Source: JBAXAM01 sp037142515
GTDB lineage: Bacteria; Pseudomonadota; Gammaproteobacteria; UBA9339
Length of the DNA: 26,188 nucleotides
Direction of reading: 5' to 3'
Assembly: GCA_037142515.1 (NCBI GenBank)
Contig: JBAXAM010000018.1
Coordinates: 1-26,188, forward strand
Both the position numbers and the translations under genes were made by a program. Below are positions 8,186 through 15,847 of this stretch, piece after piece (the stretch's first letter is position 1; every line of letters begins with the position of its first letter). A model generated the notes under the pieces. The model saw only the letters and a program-made list of their open reading frames with translations, was not told where the DNA came from and ran no database searches.

Positions 8186-10344
8186 CTAACTAACTCAAAA
8201 TCAATTTGCCTATCATCAAGATTAACTCTTGTTACTAACACCTTAACAGGATCACCAAGACGATAAACCACACCACTACGTTTACCGACTAAGCGATGAT
8301 GCGACGCATCAAAATTATAGTAATCATTTTTAAGTGAGGTAACGTGAACTAATCCTTCGACAAAAATATCTTTTAACTCGACAAAAACACCAAAGTTAGT
8401 TACACCGGATATTATACCGGCAAACGTCTTCCCTGTTTTATCACGCATAAACTCACATTTTAACCAAGCCGTAACATCGCGAGTTGCATCATCAGCACGA
8501 CGCTCGGTTTGCGAAGCATGATCGCCAAAATTTTTCATCATGGCTTGCGTATAAGCATAATTTTTAACTTTGCCTCCATGCAGTAAATACCGAATAGCAC
8601 GATGATTAATTAAATCAGGATAGCGCCTAATTGGTGAGGTAAAGTGAGCGTAGGCTTCGTATGCTAAACCAAAATGACCAACATTTTCTGGCGTATAAGT
8701 TGCTTGGCGCAGTGATCGCAATAAAACAGTTTGTACTAAGTGTTCATCCGGACGACCAATAATTTTCCGTAGCAAATTAGCATAATCAATAGTCTTTGGC
8801 TTATTACCACCTTTAAGCTCTAAACCTAAACCTACGAGAAAACTGCGCAAATCCGTTAGTTTTTCCGGACTCGGACCCTCATGCACGCGATAGAGCGCTG
8901 GGATTTTCCCCTCTAGCAAAAACATTGAAGCACAAACATTCGCGGCCAACATACACTCTTCAATAATACCGTGCACATAATTATGCTCGACTGGCTCAAT
9001 CTTTTTAATTTTACGATCACGAGAAAAAATAATTCTGGTTTCAATTCTAGAAAAATCCAGAGCGCCGCGAGCTTTGCGTTGTTTTAATAAAGCATGATAC
9101 AAACTCTGAAGCTCCTGCAACTCGGGCAATAATACTGACGGCTTTTTAGCTTTCTTTTCAAGCTGCTCAAATACTTCAGTATAGGTAAGTCTAGCATGCG
9201 ATTTAATAACAGCATCATAAAATTTATAACGCCCAATTTCGCCATTTTCTGTAATCCGCATCTCACATACCATGGCTAAACGTTCAACTTTGGGCTTTAA
9301 AGAGCAAAGTTCGTTCGACAAGACTTCAGGTAACATCGGAATAACATGCTGCGGAAAATAAACTGAGTTACCACGCCTTAAAGCTTCCTGATCAAGCTGC
9401 GTATCAAAACGCACATAGTGACTAACATCAGCAATCGCCACATACAATATCCAGCCGCCTTTTTCCTGGCGTTTGCAATAAACAGCATCATCAAAATCTT
9501 TAGCATCTTCACCATCAATAGTAACAAAAGGCAAATGTTGTAACTCCAAGCGTCCGGTTTTTGCTTTTTCGGTAACTACAGCTCCAATAGCACTACCTTC
9601 TTCAAGCACTTCATTAGGCCAAGCAAAAGGTAAACCATGGGCTCTAATTGCAACTTCAATTTCCATACCAGGAGCCATATGCTCACCTAAGACTTCAATA
9701 ACTTTACCCGTAGCACTATTACGCTCGGTTGGATAACTAATAATTTCACTAATAACAATCTGCCCTTCTTGTGCATTAGCTTCTTTGCCTTTAGGAATAA
9801 TAATTTCTTGAGTAACATTTTTATTTGAAGGGATAATAAATCCCACCCCTTTTTCTTCAACATAACGTCCGACGATCTGGGTAAAACTACGCTCTAAAAT
9901 TTCAACGACAGCGCCTTCGAGCTTACCGCGCTCATGATTAGCAGTAACGCTCACCAAAATGCGATCACCGGGGAAAAGACTGCGAACTTGCCTTGGATTT
10001 AAAAATACATCATCACCACCATCATCAGGAATTAAAAAACCATAGCCTTCTTTATGACAAACCACATGGCCACGCACTAACGCCATCTGATTTACAAGCG
10101 CATAATTACCTTTGCGATTGATTAATAATTGACCATCACGAAGCATCGCATTTAAACGCCGACGCAGTGCCTCTTGTGACTCTTTACTTGCCAACTTAAA
10201 AGCTTTAATTAACTGCGAGCGCTTTACTGGCGAGCCCAACTCTTCTAAGTATTGAATAATAAATTCTCGACTTGGAATTGGTTTTACGTATTTTTGTGCC
10301 TCGCGATCAAAAAAAGGATCCGCTTTGTTAATTGACTCTGTCAT
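8182..10344 (-). CDS. rnr: Ribonuclease R (3'-5' exoribonuclease)
   Basis: RNase R degrades structured RNA and takes part in rRNA and mRNA quality control. The order is winged-helix domain (about 26-84), cold-shock/OB domains (about 88-230), the RNB catalytic domain with TIDGEDAKDFDDAVYC (about 275-290, the metal-binding aspartates), and one C-terminal S1 domain (about 635-718). The 720 residues end just after the S1 domain, so the lysine-rich tail of the 813-residue E. coli enzyme is absent. The N-terminus aligns with E. coli (REAQKYVKPIPSREFI). The ATG has no Shine-Dalgarno site and lies eight bases after a strong -10, so the message may be leaderless. hflX overlaps its stop. Confidence 0.97.
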   Translation of the reverse strand: MTESINKADPFFDREAQKYVKPIPSREFIIQYLEELGSPVKRSQLIKAFKLASKESQEALRRRLNAMLRDGQLLINRKGNYALVNQMALVRGHVVCHKEGYGFLIPDDGGDDVFLNPRQVRSLFPGDRILVSVTANHERGKLEGAVVEILERSFTQIVGRYVEEKGVGFIIPSNKNVTQEIIIPKGKEANAQEGQIVISEIISYPTERNSATGKVIEVLGEHMAPGMEIEVAIRAHGLPFAWPNEVLEEGSAIGAVVTEKAKTGRLELQHLPFVTIDGEDAKDFDDAVYCKRQEKGGWILYVAIADVSHYVRFDTQLDQEALRRGNSVYFPQHVIPMLPEVLSNELCSLKPKVERLAMVCEMRITENGEIGRYKFYDAVIKSHARLTYTEVFEQLEKKAKKPSVLLPELQELQSLYHALLKQRKARGALDFSRIETRIIFSRDRKIKKIEPVEHNYVHGIIEECMLAANVCASMFLLEGKIPALYRVHEGPSPEKLTDLRSFLVGLGLELKGGNKPKTIDYANLLRKIIGRPDEHLVQTVLLRSLRQATYTPENVGHFGLAYEAYAHFTSPIRRYPDLINHRAIRYLLHGGKVKNYAYTQAMMKNFGDHASQTERRADDATRDVTAWLKCEFMRDKTGKTFAGIISGVTNFGVFVELKDIFVEGLVHVTSLKNDYYNFDASHHRLVGKRSGVVYRLGDPVKVLVTRVNLDDRQIDFELVR

Positions 10345-10352
10345 ATGGATGG

Positions 10353-10361
10353 ATTATAACA
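10353..10361 (-). promoter_or_regulatory. rnr promoter, extended -10 very close to the start codon
   Basis: Minus-strand TGTTATAAT (10361-10353) is a perfect extended -10 element. Only eight bases lie between it and the rnr ATG (10344-10342), so transcription should begin zero to two bases before the start codon. No ribosome binding site fits in the gap. This points to a leaderless or nearly leaderless mRNA. Confidence 0.6.
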
Positions 10362-10449
10362 CATTAGGATAACTGCATATAAACTTTATACCATTTTCTT
10401 AAAAGTTCAGGTATTATTGCGGAAAGTTTCTCTATAAAAGGATCACGTA

Positions 10450-10686
10450 ATGAAAAAATTTTACATACTATTTTTATTGATACCAGCGCTATATGGCTGT
10501 TCCTACATGAATACAAGGAATGCAACAAACCCACCAACTCAAAAAGAACAGCTTTGCTCAGAGTTAAAGCGCAACATAATTTTTAACACTGCTTCAACTC
10601 CAGCTACTGGTGCAGCGTCTACGACACAATATGCTGAAATGACGCGTCTTTATAAAAAAAATGACTGTGATAATCTAGGAAAATAA
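10450..10686 (+). CDS. Small predicted lipoprotein, 78 aa
   Basis: An N-terminal signal (MKKFYILFLLIPALYGC) ends in the lipobox LYGC, so the mature protein should begin at Cys17 and be lipid-anchored. About 60 hydrophilic residues follow, with two further cysteines (in QLCSE and NDCDN) that could form a disulfide. An AAGGA ribosome binding site lies about nine bases before the ATG. It is divergent from rnr, and tRNA-Leu starts 23 bases after its stop and may share its transcript. I do not recognise a family and assign no function. Confidence 0.75.
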   Translation: MKKFYILFLLIPALYGCSYMNTRNATNPPTQKEQLCSELKRNIIFNTASTPATGAASTTQYAEMTRLYKKNDCDNLGK

Positions 10687-10709
10687 AACACTTTACTATC
10701 TTCTAAAGT

Positions 10710-10793
10710 GCCGGGGTGGTGAAATTGGTATACACGCAAGTCTCAGAAGCTTGTGGGGGAAACCCTGTGGAGGTTCAAATCCTCTCCTCGGCA
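10710..10793 (+). tRNA. tRNA-Leu(CAG)
   Basis: The acceptor stem gccgggg pairs with cctcggc (one G-T pair), and the anticodon loop ctcagaa gives CAG. A long variable arm, as in class II tRNAs, and the T loop ttcaaat are present; the discriminator is A. CCA is not encoded. The last 19 bases overlap the 3' end of the convergent lipoprotein gene on the minus strand. Confidence 0.95.
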
Positions 10794-11359
10794 ATCCTTA
10801 TTTCCACTGTTACGTTATTCAATCTTGCATAACCACTGCTGCTAATTCCTTTATAAACAAAACCAGATAACCAAAACGGCGAAGAGTTAATACTAATTGA
10901 CCCATTTTTTTTCGTAAGATCGTAATGACTAGGATCTAAATATAATGTATCCCCATAAAAACAAGCTTCTAACTCAACATTAGTTTTTTCATCAGTTGGC
11001 TGCTGCAAGATAATACTGCGACATTGGTTTTTAAAAAGAATAAACTTTACGGGGTTATACTCATGCAAATCATCAAACGGAGGCATCATAACTTTACCAT
11101 CATGAATACCAACTTCTAAAAACACACTACCACTACCAACAACAGCGCTTTCTTCATCTTTTATGGATTTATTAAACTCCGCAATAAATTCTTCATAGTT
11201 AGCAAGCAATACTTTTTGCTTATCTGGACTATAACTTGACCACTCAGACTCAGTCATACCAATTTTTGTAGGAATACTGACGCTAGCACAACTAGATAAA
11301 AAAGTGGTTACTACAGCTGCTATTAATAGTGCACAAAGATTTTGCAAGAAATATCTCAT
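10775..11359 (-). CDS. Predicted lipoprotein of unknown function, about 194 aa
   Basis: The signal peptide (MRYFLQNLCALLIAAVVTTF) is followed by the lipobox LSSC, so this is a secreted, lipid-anchored protein. The mature part is a mixed, non-repetitive globular domain of about 165 residues that I do not recognise. ATG at 11359 gives the best signal peptide; ATG at 11365 is also possible. A TTG farther up (11386) is unlikely because it lies inside the terminator hairpin of the preceding gene. No clear ribosome binding site is seen. The stop codon lies in the T loop of tRNA-Leu(CAG) on the other strand. Confidence 0.8.
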   Translation of the reverse strand: MRYFLQNLCALLIAAVVTTFLSSCASVSIPTKIGMTESEWSSYSPDKQKVLLANYEEFIAEFNKSIKDEESAVVGSGSVFLEVGIHDGKVMMPPFDDLHEYNPVKFILFKNQCRSIILQQPTDEKTNVELEACFYGDTLYLDPSHYDLTKKNGSISINSSPFWLSGFVYKGISSSGYARLNNVTVEIRIAEERI

Positions 11360-11373
11360 AATCATAGGTAACG

Positions 11374-11410
11374 AAAAAATGCACAAGGACTAAAAAAATC
11401 CTTGTGCATT
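11374..11410 (-). terminator. Intrinsic terminator after the Pro/Gln-rich lipoprotein gene
   Basis: A perfect 12-base inverted repeat, aatgcacaagga (11378-11389) with tccttgtgcatt (11399-11410), has a nine-base loop. On the minus strand the stem is followed by a run of Ts (11379-11374). It lies 31 bases after the stop of the gene at 11442-12047 and ends its transcript. Confidence 0.88.
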
Positions 11411-11441
11411 AACTCTCTCTGGTAAAAATTACTCTAAAAAT

Positions 11442-12047
11442 TTACTGATCGTCATCTGACGTTTCGCTATCTGACTTAGCTCTACTTGGCTTAGTATTAG
11501 TATCATTGTCTTTTTTATCTGAGGAAACCCTAAATGATACTTTGGTACCAACTACGTCTGCTTTACCAGTAGAAACGCCTGGAACCACTGGTTGCTGAGC
11601 TGGCTCATTAGCCGTAACTAAACCACCTGTACCTGGAGTTGCTGGTGTATTCGGACCAGAAACAACAGCACCTTGTGGTGGAACCACCTCTGGCGCCGTA
11701 GTCGGCACTGGGGCAACTGGTGCCGTAGCAGGAGCCTGAGTTGCAGACACATCATCCACAACACCTTGCTGACTTGGTATTGGAGCAGCTGGTACTGGTT
11801 GAATCTGATTTTGTGAATCAGCAATCGGTGCAGCTTGTGATGAAGCAGTTGCTACCTCTTGAGGTGCTTGTGGTATAACCTGGTTTTGTTCAGATGCTGT
11901 AGCCGGTACAGCATTAGTACCAGGAGATACCTGCTGTTGTTGCCCAACACTTATAACAGGAGTGCCTATATTTTCCTCTTTTTCTTTATTGCAACCCACT
12001 AATACCAAAGCTATTGCCGCAAGAAAGACAATCGACTTCGTGTTCAT
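11442..12047 (-). CDS. Predicted lipoprotein with a low-complexity Pro/Ala/Gln/Val-rich body
   Basis: Starting at ATG 12047, with GGAGG about seven bases upstream, the 201-residue product has the signal peptide MNTKSIVFLAAIALVLVGC and should be lipidated at that Cys. Residues of about 30-150 are a low-complexity run rich in Pro, Ala, Gln and Val, with PATA, PVAP and VVPGV-type motifs, and the end is charged (Lys, Asp, Ser). This looks like an extended, disordered, envelope-spanning or surface segment rather than an enzyme. The signal region closely resembles that of the next gene upstream (VGCNKE in both), so the two are probably paralogues or share a duplicated 5' end. A strong terminator follows. 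Function unknown. Confidence 0.82.
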   Translation of the reverse strand: MNTKSIVFLAAIALVLVGCNKEKEENIGTPVISVGQQQQVSPGTNAVPATASEQNQVIPQAPQEVATASSQAAPIADSQNQIQPVPAAPIPSQQGVVDDVSATQAPATAPVAPVPTTAPEVVPPQGAVVSGPNTPATPGTGGLVTANEPAQQPVVPGVSTGKADVVGTKVSFRVSSDKKDNDTNTKPSRAKSDSETSDDDQ

Positions 12048-12098
12048 TAAAAACCTCCGAAAATAATTGTGTGTTAAATTAAACGAAAAACGCAAAAA

Positions 12099-12287
12099 CT
12101 ACTTGGTAGTAGTTGGTGCTGGTGCAGCTGTTTCAGTCGGCTTAGTTGTATCTGGTGTTGGCGCGACTGATTCAGTCGGTGTAGAAGCGTTTGTTACAGA
12201 TGCCTCTTTGACACTACTTGCTTCTTTATTACAACCCACTACTCCGAGCAATACTAAAGCTAAAAAAATAAGTGACTTACTGCGCAT
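12099..12287 (-). CDS. Small predicted lipoprotein, 62 aa, Thr/Pro/Ala-rich
   Basis: ATG at 12287 with GGAGG about nine bases upstream gives the signal peptide MRSKSLIFLALVLLGVVGC, so lipidation should be at Cys19. The mature 44 residues are mostly Thr, Pro, Ala and Ser and look disordered. The VGCNKE cleavage region matches that of the following gene, 51 bases downstream, suggesting tandem duplication followed by divergence. A promoter is visible upstream, and both genes probably share one transcript that ends at 11374-11410. No function can be assigned. Confidence 0.78.
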   Translation of the reverse strand: MRSKSLIFLALVLLGVVGCNKEASSVKEASVTNASTPTESVAPTPDTTKPTETAAPAPTTTK

Positions 12288-12322
12288 AACTAAATCCTCC
12301 AAAATGAGTTTTCGAGCAGTCT

Positions 12323-12350
12323 AGTTTAACCTAATTACTTTCGATGGCAA
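12323..12350 (-). promoter_or_regulatory. Promoter of the tandem lipoprotein genes
   Basis: Minus-strand TTGCCA (12350-12345) and TAAACT (12328-12323) are separated by 16 bases, about 36 bases before the start codon of the 62-aa lipoprotein. The -35 matches consensus at five of six positions and the -10 at four. Confidence 0.5.
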
Positions 12351-12403
12351 GACCTTGCGATAAAAAAACAACATTATTATAATCAATACACTACAGAATC
12401 AGC

Positions 12404-12430
12404 TTGACATATAGATTTTTTAGATACACT
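12404..12430 (+). promoter_or_regulatory. Probable fabI promoter
   Basis: A perfect -35, TTGACA (12404-12409), is followed after 15 bases by TACACT (12425-12430), four of six matches to the -10 consensus. The spacing is slightly short. It ends 36 bases before the fabI start codon. Confidence 0.45.
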
Positions 12431-12466
12431 TTGGTAGTGTTCGCGATAAAAGAGGAAACGATATAT

Positions 12467-13261
12467 ATGGGTATTCTACAAAACAAACGAGCACTAATAG
12501 TTGGCGCAATTAACACCCACTCAATTGCCTACGGCATAGCTAAATGTATGCATCACGCCGGTGCAAACCTTGCATTTACCTATCAAAACGAAAAAATCAA
12601 AGAACGTGTAGAAAAAATTGCTGTCGAATTAAATTCTAATATTACGTTTCCTTGTGATTTAGGATACGACGAACAGATCAGCGAGCTTTTTGGCAATCTC
12701 AGCAATCACTGGGACAAATTTGATATTTTGGTTCACTCAGCAGCTTTCGCTCCGAGTGATCAACTAGAAGGCAACTACGTCAATTGCATAACTCGTGACG
12801 GTTTCAGAATTGCCCATGACATTAGCAGCTATAGTTTTGCTGCACTAGCTAAAGCCGCGCACCCAATGATGCAGGGTCAAAAGGGCGCGTTACTAACGAT
12901 CAGCCATCTTGGTGCCGAAAAAGCCTTAATAAACTATAATGTTATGGGGCTAGCAAAAGCAAGCCTTGAAGCTAATGTTCGCTATTTAGCAAACAGCCTT
13001 GGTCCTGAGGGTATACGGGTAAATGCTATTTCAGCTGGAGCAGTCCGCACTTTAGCCGCATCAGCTGTAAAAAGCTTTCGCAAAATGCTAACTTATGGCG
13101 AGAAAGTTTCTCCACTACATCGCAACGTCACATTAGAAGAAATTGGAAACTCGGCTGTATTTTTATGTTCTGATTTAGCTTCTGGAATTACTGGAGAAAT
13201 TCTACACGTAGACGCCGGCTTAAATATCGTTGGCTTCCCAGGAATAGACACTTTTACTTAG
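12467..13261 (+). CDS. fabI: Enoyl-[acyl-carrier-protein] reductase (NADH), FabI
   Basis: FabI carries out the last reduction of each fatty-acid elongation cycle. The start at 12467 (MGILQNKRALIVGA) follows GAGG and matches other FabI N-termini; the 264 residues are the usual length. It shows the nucleotide-binding GAINTHSIAYG and the catalytic pair Tyr-x6-Lys in NYNVMGLAK (E. coli Tyr156 and Lys163). Two positions differ from E. coli: the Gly93 position is Ala (HSAAFAP), as in several other FabIs, and the position of Tyr146 is His (TISHLGAE, codon cat). The gene is isolated on the plus strand and its end overlaps the convergent cobalamin adenosyltransferase gene by eight bases. Confidence 0.95.
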   Translation: MGILQNKRALIVGAINTHSIAYGIAKCMHHAGANLAFTYQNEKIKERVEKIAVELNSNITFPCDLGYDEQISELFGNLSNHWDKFDILVHSAAFAPSDQLEGNYVNCITRDGFRIAHDISSYSFAALAKAAHPMMQGQKGALLTISHLGAEKALINYNVMGLAKASLEANVRYLANSLGPEGIRVNAISAGAVRTLAASAVKSFRKMLTYGEKVSPLHRNVTLEEIGNSAVFLCSDLASGITGEILHVDAGLNIVGFPGIDTFT

Positions 13262-13793
13262 ACACTAGCGCCTCTTCTACATTTAAAATCAACGCAGCGG
13301 TTCGCGCAGCAGTGTAAAGCCAATCACTTAGACGATTGAAATAAACACCGATAATCTGAGCATTTTTATTACTTTCTGCTAGCTTAAAAGCAGCTCGTTC
13401 CGTTCTCCGGCAAGCAGTACGCGCCAAATAAATGCGCAATGCACACTCCCCTCCACCTGGTAATATAAAAGATTTTAAAATCGGGAGACGTTCACTCATA
13501 GAATCTATTTCAATCTCAAGTTGGCTAATTTTATGTGGATTAATAGCAAAGGTATTGCTAGACAGTAAGTTAGAACCCAATTCAAACAATTCGCTCTGGA
13601 TACGATAAATTTGCTTAAACATATCACGAAAATTTTGGATTTCACAAAAAGACTCAGCCGCATAACCTAAAAAAACATTCAATTCATCAATACAACCATA
13701 TAACTCAATCATGTCAGAATGCTTTTTAACTCGTCGATTATTGGCCACAGTAGTTAAGCCATCATCCCCTGATTTCGTGTATATTTTGCTCAT
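13254..13793 (-). CDS. Cob(I)alamin adenosyltransferase, PduO/MMAB type
   Basis: The enzyme transfers the adenosyl group of ATP to cob(I)alamin to make coenzyme B12. The 179 residues carry the family's marks in order: KIYTKSGDDGLTT at the N-terminus (ATP site), GCIDELN, FILPGG, and the helix ARTACRRTERAAF followed by YFNRLSDWLYTAAR. The length is normal. Its start overlaps the end of ppiD by four bases (ATGA), so it is translationally coupled to a periplasmic chaperone gene with no obvious functional link. Its presence implies use of imported or salvaged cobalamin; no B12 synthesis gene is in the window. Confidence 0.93.
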   Translation of the reverse strand: MSKIYTKSGDDGLTTVANNRRVKKHSDMIELYGCIDELNVFLGYAAESFCEIQNFRDMFKQIYRIQSELFELGSNLLSSNTFAINPHKISQLEIEIDSMSERLPILKSFILPGGGECALRIYLARTACRRTERAAFKLAESNKNAQIIGVYFNRLSDWLYTAARTAALILNVEEALVSK

Positions 13794-15637
13794 AGAGTAG
13801 CGTATTTAATCTTTGCCTTGTGCATTACGTTATCAATAAACAACTGGTACTCAAACTGTCCCAACTGTTTTGACAATTCTTTTAAAAAGCTAGATTCTTT
13901 AGCAGCTTCGTGGTGAGACTGGCTATCATACACTCTTAGCAATTGCAACACTGCATAATCACCATCTAAATCGACCACAGCAGCAGAAACTTCTTTGTCG
14001 CCTGGTTTATTCAAGTCAAAAGCAGCCCCTACCAGTTTAGCATTCTTGTTGTTTTGATTACGATCAGCATCTGTTACCACATGCCAAGTGAAATTATACT
14101 GTTTCACTAGCTCAGCTACTGTCTTGCCATGATGTAATTCCATCAATAACTCCTGGCTAAAATCATGAGCTTTTTTCTGCGTCTCTTGTATCTTTAATTT
14201 TTTCTCAATAACTGTTCGAACTTTATCAAGCGGCTGCAAGGCCTCTGGTATGTGATCCTTAATACGAAGCACAACCAATTTACCAGGTGCAATTTCGATA
14301 GAATTACTGTTATATCCCTGCTTCAAAACCGCTTCGCTAAAAGCTACTTTGAGAACTTTATTATTTGCTAAAATTCCACTCTTACTACCAGTCTCAGTTA
14401 CTAAACCAGTTGTCTGAATTTTTAAACCAAGAGCTTTAGCTGCCGGCTCCAAGCTATCAGAATTGGTATAAGTCAAATCGACCAATGTGTCATTGGCTTC
14501 AGAAAGAAATTGAGCTAGTTGCTGATGCTCAGATGCTTGTTTAACTTTAGCAACAACCGCTTTATATGAAGCTATTATTTCTGGTTGAATCGCCAAAACT
14601 TTCACTAAACTATAACCATCTTTAGTACGAAATGGCTTGGATAGCTGACCAATATTTAATTTATCGAGTTGCGCGGCAAGATCTGCTCCAACTTCATTGT
14701 GGGTTAACCAAACCTTGGTTGTGTACACTCCAGCAACTTTGGTTAGATCATCTTCAGCTTTAATCTGCGCCAATTTTTTGCGCGCAACATCAAGGGCTTT
14801 AGCATTTACTGTTTGTGGCAGTGGTAATAACACTCTTGTCACCTGCCATTTCTTTGGGCTAGAAAATGAACTAATATGACTGTGATAATACTGTTTAAGC
14901 TGCTCTTCTGAGGTATTAACTTTTCGCTGCAGAACATCGGAAGAAAGCTCTACATATTGGATGCTAATTTTTTCTGGAAGAGTAAATTCAGCATGATGTT
15001 GCTCATAATATTTTTGAGTAGCAGCAGCCTCAACTTGCACAGTTGCAGCAAAGCGATCGGGTAATACAACAAAATAACCAAAATCACGTCGCTGTCTAAA
15101 CAATTTCTTTACCGCATCAATTTCATGAGGCAAATTAAAGGAGCTTTCAACAACACCCCGCTCAAGTTGTGCCTGCATCAGTGAATATTTGAAATTATCG
15201 AGAAACGCTTGCTGGGAATAAAAAACTCTCTCGGTTATCATCCGAAAATAATCTGCAGAAAAATGTCCATCTTTTTGGAAAATCGGTAAACCACGAGCAA
15301 TTGCCCATAATTGCTCTTGCCCAACATCAAAATCCATTTTATTCATTGCTTGAGAAATAACTTCTCTTTTAATTAATTGTTGCAGTGCGATTTTTTTGAG
15401 CTGCGTTTGGGCTTTTTGATCAAAAGAAGAACCTTGCCCACTACGCTTTAGTTGCTCGTAGGCAACCTGTTCTTGCGCTTGCGTAATTTTCTCGCCATTA
15501 ACTTTCGCAACTACTTGGTTTCCATGCCCAGGATTTAAATAGTGTTGAATTCCCCAAAATGCAAACGACAAAGATATAATCACAGCAATTATTCCGGCAA
15601 TCCAACCTTGCGTTTTATCGCGCAGATTTTGCATCAT
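13790..15637 (-). CDS. ppiD: PpiD, membrane-anchored periplasmic folding factor (SurA/PpiD family)
   Basis: PpiD is anchored in the inner membrane and helps proteins leaving the Sec translocon to fold in the periplasm. About 615 residues (E. coli 623) show a short cytoplasmic start, a membrane helix (about 14-32), a SurA-like N-terminal helical domain beginning VVAKVNGEKIT, a parvulin-like central region (about 260-360), and a long C-terminal chaperone domain. ATG at 15637 is preferred because GGAG lies nine bases upstream; the ATG at 15643 would be only three bases from it. Order hupB, tRNAs, ppiD agrees with the hupB-ppiD neighbourhood of gammaproteobacteria. Confidence 0.92.
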   Translation of the reverse strand: MMQNLRDKTQGWIAGIIAVIISLSFAFWGIQHYLNPGHGNQVVAKVNGEKITQAQEQVAYEQLKRSGQGSSFDQKAQTQLKKIALQQLIKREVISQAMNKMDFDVGQEQLWAIARGLPIFQKDGHFSADYFRMITERVFYSQQAFLDNFKYSLMQAQLERGVVESSFNLPHEIDAVKKLFRQRRDFGYFVVLPDRFAATVQVEAAATQKYYEQHHAEFTLPEKISIQYVELSSDVLQRKVNTSEEQLKQYYHSHISSFSSPKKWQVTRVLLPLPQTVNAKALDVARKKLAQIKAEDDLTKVAGVYTTKVWLTHNEVGADLAAQLDKLNIGQLSKPFRTKDGYSLVKVLAIQPEIIASYKAVVAKVKQASEHQQLAQFLSEANDTLVDLTYTNSDSLEPAAKALGLKIQTTGLVTETGSKSGILANNKVLKVAFSEAVLKQGYNSNSIEIAPGKLVVLRIKDHIPEALQPLDKVRTVIEKKLKIQETQKKAHDFSQELLMELHHGKTVAELVKQYNFTWHVVTDADRNQNNKNAKLVGAAFDLNKPGDKEVSAAVVDLDGDYAVLQLLRVYDSQSHHEAAKESSFLKELSKQLGQFEYQLFIDNVMHKAKIKYATL

Positions 15638-15653
15638 AAGCATTTACTCCAAA

Positions 15654-15730
15654 TGGCGGAGCGGACGGGGGTCGAACCCGCGACCTCCTACGTGACAGGC
15701 AGGCGTTCTAACCAACTGAACTACCGCTCC
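15654..15730 (-). tRNA. tRNA-Asp(GTC), CCA encoded
   Basis: The minus strand reads ggagcgg at the 5' end pairing with ccgctcc near the 3' end. The anticodon loop ctgtcac gives GTC, the T loop is ttcgacc, discriminator G, and CCA is encoded (tgg at 15654-15656). It lies 23 bases after tRNA-Val, and the two are probably one transcript. Confidence 0.97.
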
Positions 15731-15753
15731 AAAAAAACTAAAAATAAAAACTC

Positions 15754-15829
15754 TGGTGGGTGCTGAGGGGCTCGAACCCCCGACCCCCGCCATGTAAAGG
15801 CGATGCTCTACCAACTGAGCTAAGCACCC
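15754..15829 (-). tRNA. tRNA-Val(TAC), CCA encoded
   Basis: The minus strand has acceptor gggtgct with agcaccc, the D arm tagctcagttggtagagc, anticodon loop tttacat (TAC), T loop ttcgagc, discriminator A and an encoded CCA. It is the first of two tRNAs between hupB and ppiD. Confidence 0.97.
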
Positions 15830-15847
15830 AATCTAAAACTTAGAACT

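Noticed and set aside
11360..11386. TTG start for the 10775-11359 lipoprotein
   Set aside because: The codon sits in the stem of a strong terminator of the upstream gene and would put extra residues before a good signal peptide.
12067..12324. Plus-strand frame over the small lipoprotein gene
   Set aside because: The opposite strand has a lipobox protein with promoter and ribosome site; this frame is a mirror of its Thr/Pro-rich codons.
15542..15766. Plus-strand frame across the ppiD start and tRNA-Asp
   Set aside because: It lies antisense to a tRNA and to a well-supported gene; the GVEPAT-type peptide is a known artefact of tRNA-Asp antisense translation.
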